NCBI GenBank assembly: GCA_900551155.1
Contig: URVA01000073.1
Coordinates: forward strand, 1 to 7,011
Length of the DNA: 7,011 nt
Reading direction: 5' to 3'
From: an uncultured Eggerthella sp.
GTDB lineage: Bacteria > Actinomycetota > Coriobacteriia > Coriobacteriales > Eggerthellaceae
Each line of letters opens with the position of its first letter. Positions within the stretch are counted from its first letter, which is position 1. Position numbers and translations under genes: made by a program. Below the pieces are notes generated by a model. The model worked only from the letters and a program-made list of their open reading frames with translations, did not search any database and was not told the origin of the DNA. Below, one piece after another: positions 6,662 through 7,011 of this stretch.

Positions 6662-6732
6662 ACAAAGAATTCCCGCCATGCTAGAACGTAACTATCAAAA
6701 GCTGACTGAAAAAGCTGACGGGAATCCTTTAT
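6662..6732 (-). other. Long intercistronic RNA stem-loop between yedF and DUF3343 genes
   Basis: In mRNA direction, bases 6732-6716 pair without interruption with 6678-6662. This is 17 bp: 14 Watson-Crick pairs and 3 G-U (6731-6663, 6726-6668, 6718-6676). The loop is 37 nt, and skipping A6679 adds three more pairs (6715-6713 with 6680-6682). The helix begins 18 nt after the yedF stop and ends 17 nt before the DUF3343 AGGA site. The 3' side is followed by UUUGUAUACG with no proper U-tract, so simple termination is unlikely. It could be a processing site, a stabilising structure, a regulatory switch, or the remnant of a small palindromic element. Confidence 0.7.
6697..6719. repeat. Short direct repeat AAAAGCTGAC in the hairpin loop
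   Basis: AAAAGCTGAC occurs at 6697-6706 and again at 6710-6719, with a period of 13 bp. Both copies lie mostly in the loop of the yedF-DUF3343 stem-loop, and the second runs into its arm. A slippage duplication is the simplest explanation. Confidence 0.6.
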
Positions 6733-6749
6733 CAAAATACAAACTTATC

Positions 6750-6959
6750 TTACTGAGTAATAGTAATGATATACACGCCGTTGTTTTCTTCGACGCTAGC
6801 CTGCAACTTCTTTCGGCGAACCAAACGTAAAATATTGTCTCGCGGTGCAGCACTGTCAACTTCTACCACGATGGTTTCTCCAGGGTTATTCTTAATTGCA
6901 GCCTGAGTCATCATAAGAGGTTCAGGGCAAAACAAACCTTTTGCGTCTACTTGTACCAT
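6750..6959 (-). CDS. yedF: TusA/SirA-like protein of the YedF selenium-metabolism type
   Basis: This is a 69-aa single-domain TusA-fold protein, likely a cytoplasmic carrier of persulfide or perselenide. The sequence MVQVDAKGLFCPEPLMM shows the family CPxP motif with the acceptor Cys11, followed by the usual strand ETIVVEVDSAAPRDNI. Many YedF proteins in selenium clusters are about 190-200 aa with a second DsrE-like domain. Here only the TusA domain is present, and a DUF3343 protein follows instead. ATG (6957-6959) has AAAGGAG (6975-6969) 9 nt upstream and a second AGGAG closer in. The stop of a probable upstream gene overlaps this site. A general sulfur-relay role (molybdopterin or thiouridine) cannot be excluded from a domain this small; the selenium neighbours are the main reason for the yedF call. 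Confidence 0.88.
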   Translation of the reverse strand: MVQVDAKGLFCPEPLMMTQAAIKNNPGETIVVEVDSAAPRDNILRLVRRKKLQASVEENNGVYIITITQ

Positions 6960-6973
6960 GATGCTCCTCTCCT

Positions 6974-7011
6974 TTAAGCACGACTGCGAGTTAAGTTAAC
7001 GGCAGCGATAA
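6974..7011 (-). CDS. Probable C-terminal tail of an upstream operon gene (partial)
   Basis: One minus-strand frame enters at the window edge and ends ...AAVNLTRSRA with TAA at 6974-6976. The stop overlaps the AAAGGAG of the yedF-like gene, the arrangement expected of a tightly coupled upstream neighbour. Eleven residues do not identify it. In comparable clusters a YedE-type membrane transporter often precedes yedF, but nothing here shows that. Confidence 0.4.
   Translation of the reverse strand, partial: IAAVNLTRSRA

Noticed and set aside
6637..6735. 33-residue N-terminal extension of the DUF3343 protein from a TTG
   Set aside because: No ribosome binding site precedes the TTG, the extension is absent from typical family members, and the DNA folds into a long RNA helix. 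An ATG with an AGGA site begins exactly at the family start.
1..7011. tRNA-Sec (selC), selA, selB, CRISPR arrays, insertion sequences
   Set aside because: I searched by eye on both strands and saw none. The Sec-decoding genes must lie elsewhere if the Sec assignments are right.

Overview
The window is bacterial DNA of moderate GC content, densely coded, and almost everything in it concerns selenium. It holds a selenocysteine (Sec) enzyme, the enzyme that makes the selenium donor for Sec synthesis (itself Sec-containing), and a small operon of putative selenium/sulfur-handling proteins. UGA is used as an in-frame Sec codon in two genes, so the host must be a Sec-decoding anaerobe or facultative anaerobe with a periplasmic, Tat-exported formate dehydrogenase. 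The protein style would fit an Eggerthellaceae-type actinobacterium or a gut or sediment Firmicute. This placement is an impression from the sequences, not a demonstrated assignment.

Layout. (1) 1-3716, minus strand: formate dehydrogenase operon. fdhA (1051 aa, TGA/Sec at residue 201) is followed 13 bp downstream by fdhB, a four-cluster [4Fe-4S] subunit that runs off the left edge. Any membrane cytochrome subunit would lie beyond that edge. (2) 3717-4020: divergent control region of 304 bp with a plausible extended -10 promoter for selD and several small hairpins in the fdhA leader. (3) 4021-5172, plus strand: selD, selenophosphate synthetase, 383 aa with Sec43 and an unusual Cys-rich N-terminal extension. 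(4) 5173-5192: a 20-bp convergent junction inside a 12-bp tandem repeat that gives both flanking genes extra in-frame stops. (5) 5193-7011, minus strand: an operon transcribed from the right edge as [unknown gene tail] - yedF-like TusA protein - DUF3343 protein - cysteine desulfurase-family protein.

How the genes may work together. The desulfurase-like enzyme could release Se (or S) from selenocysteine (or cysteine) as a persulfide or perselenide. The TusA-like and DUF3343 proteins, each with one prominent conserved Cys, could carry it. SelD would turn selenide into selenophosphate, which SelA/SelB/tRNA-Sec (not in this window) use to place Sec into FdhA and into SelD itself. The pairing of the enzyme families is established association; the relay order is inference.

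Features beyond the genes: an uninterrupted 17-bp RNA helix can form in the yedF-DUF3343 gap, a second hairpin and a 14-bp tandem repeat lie in the DUF3343-desulfurase gap, and both Sec codons have SECIS-like stem-loops at the expected distance. I see no mobile elements, CRISPR arrays, rRNA or tRNA genes.
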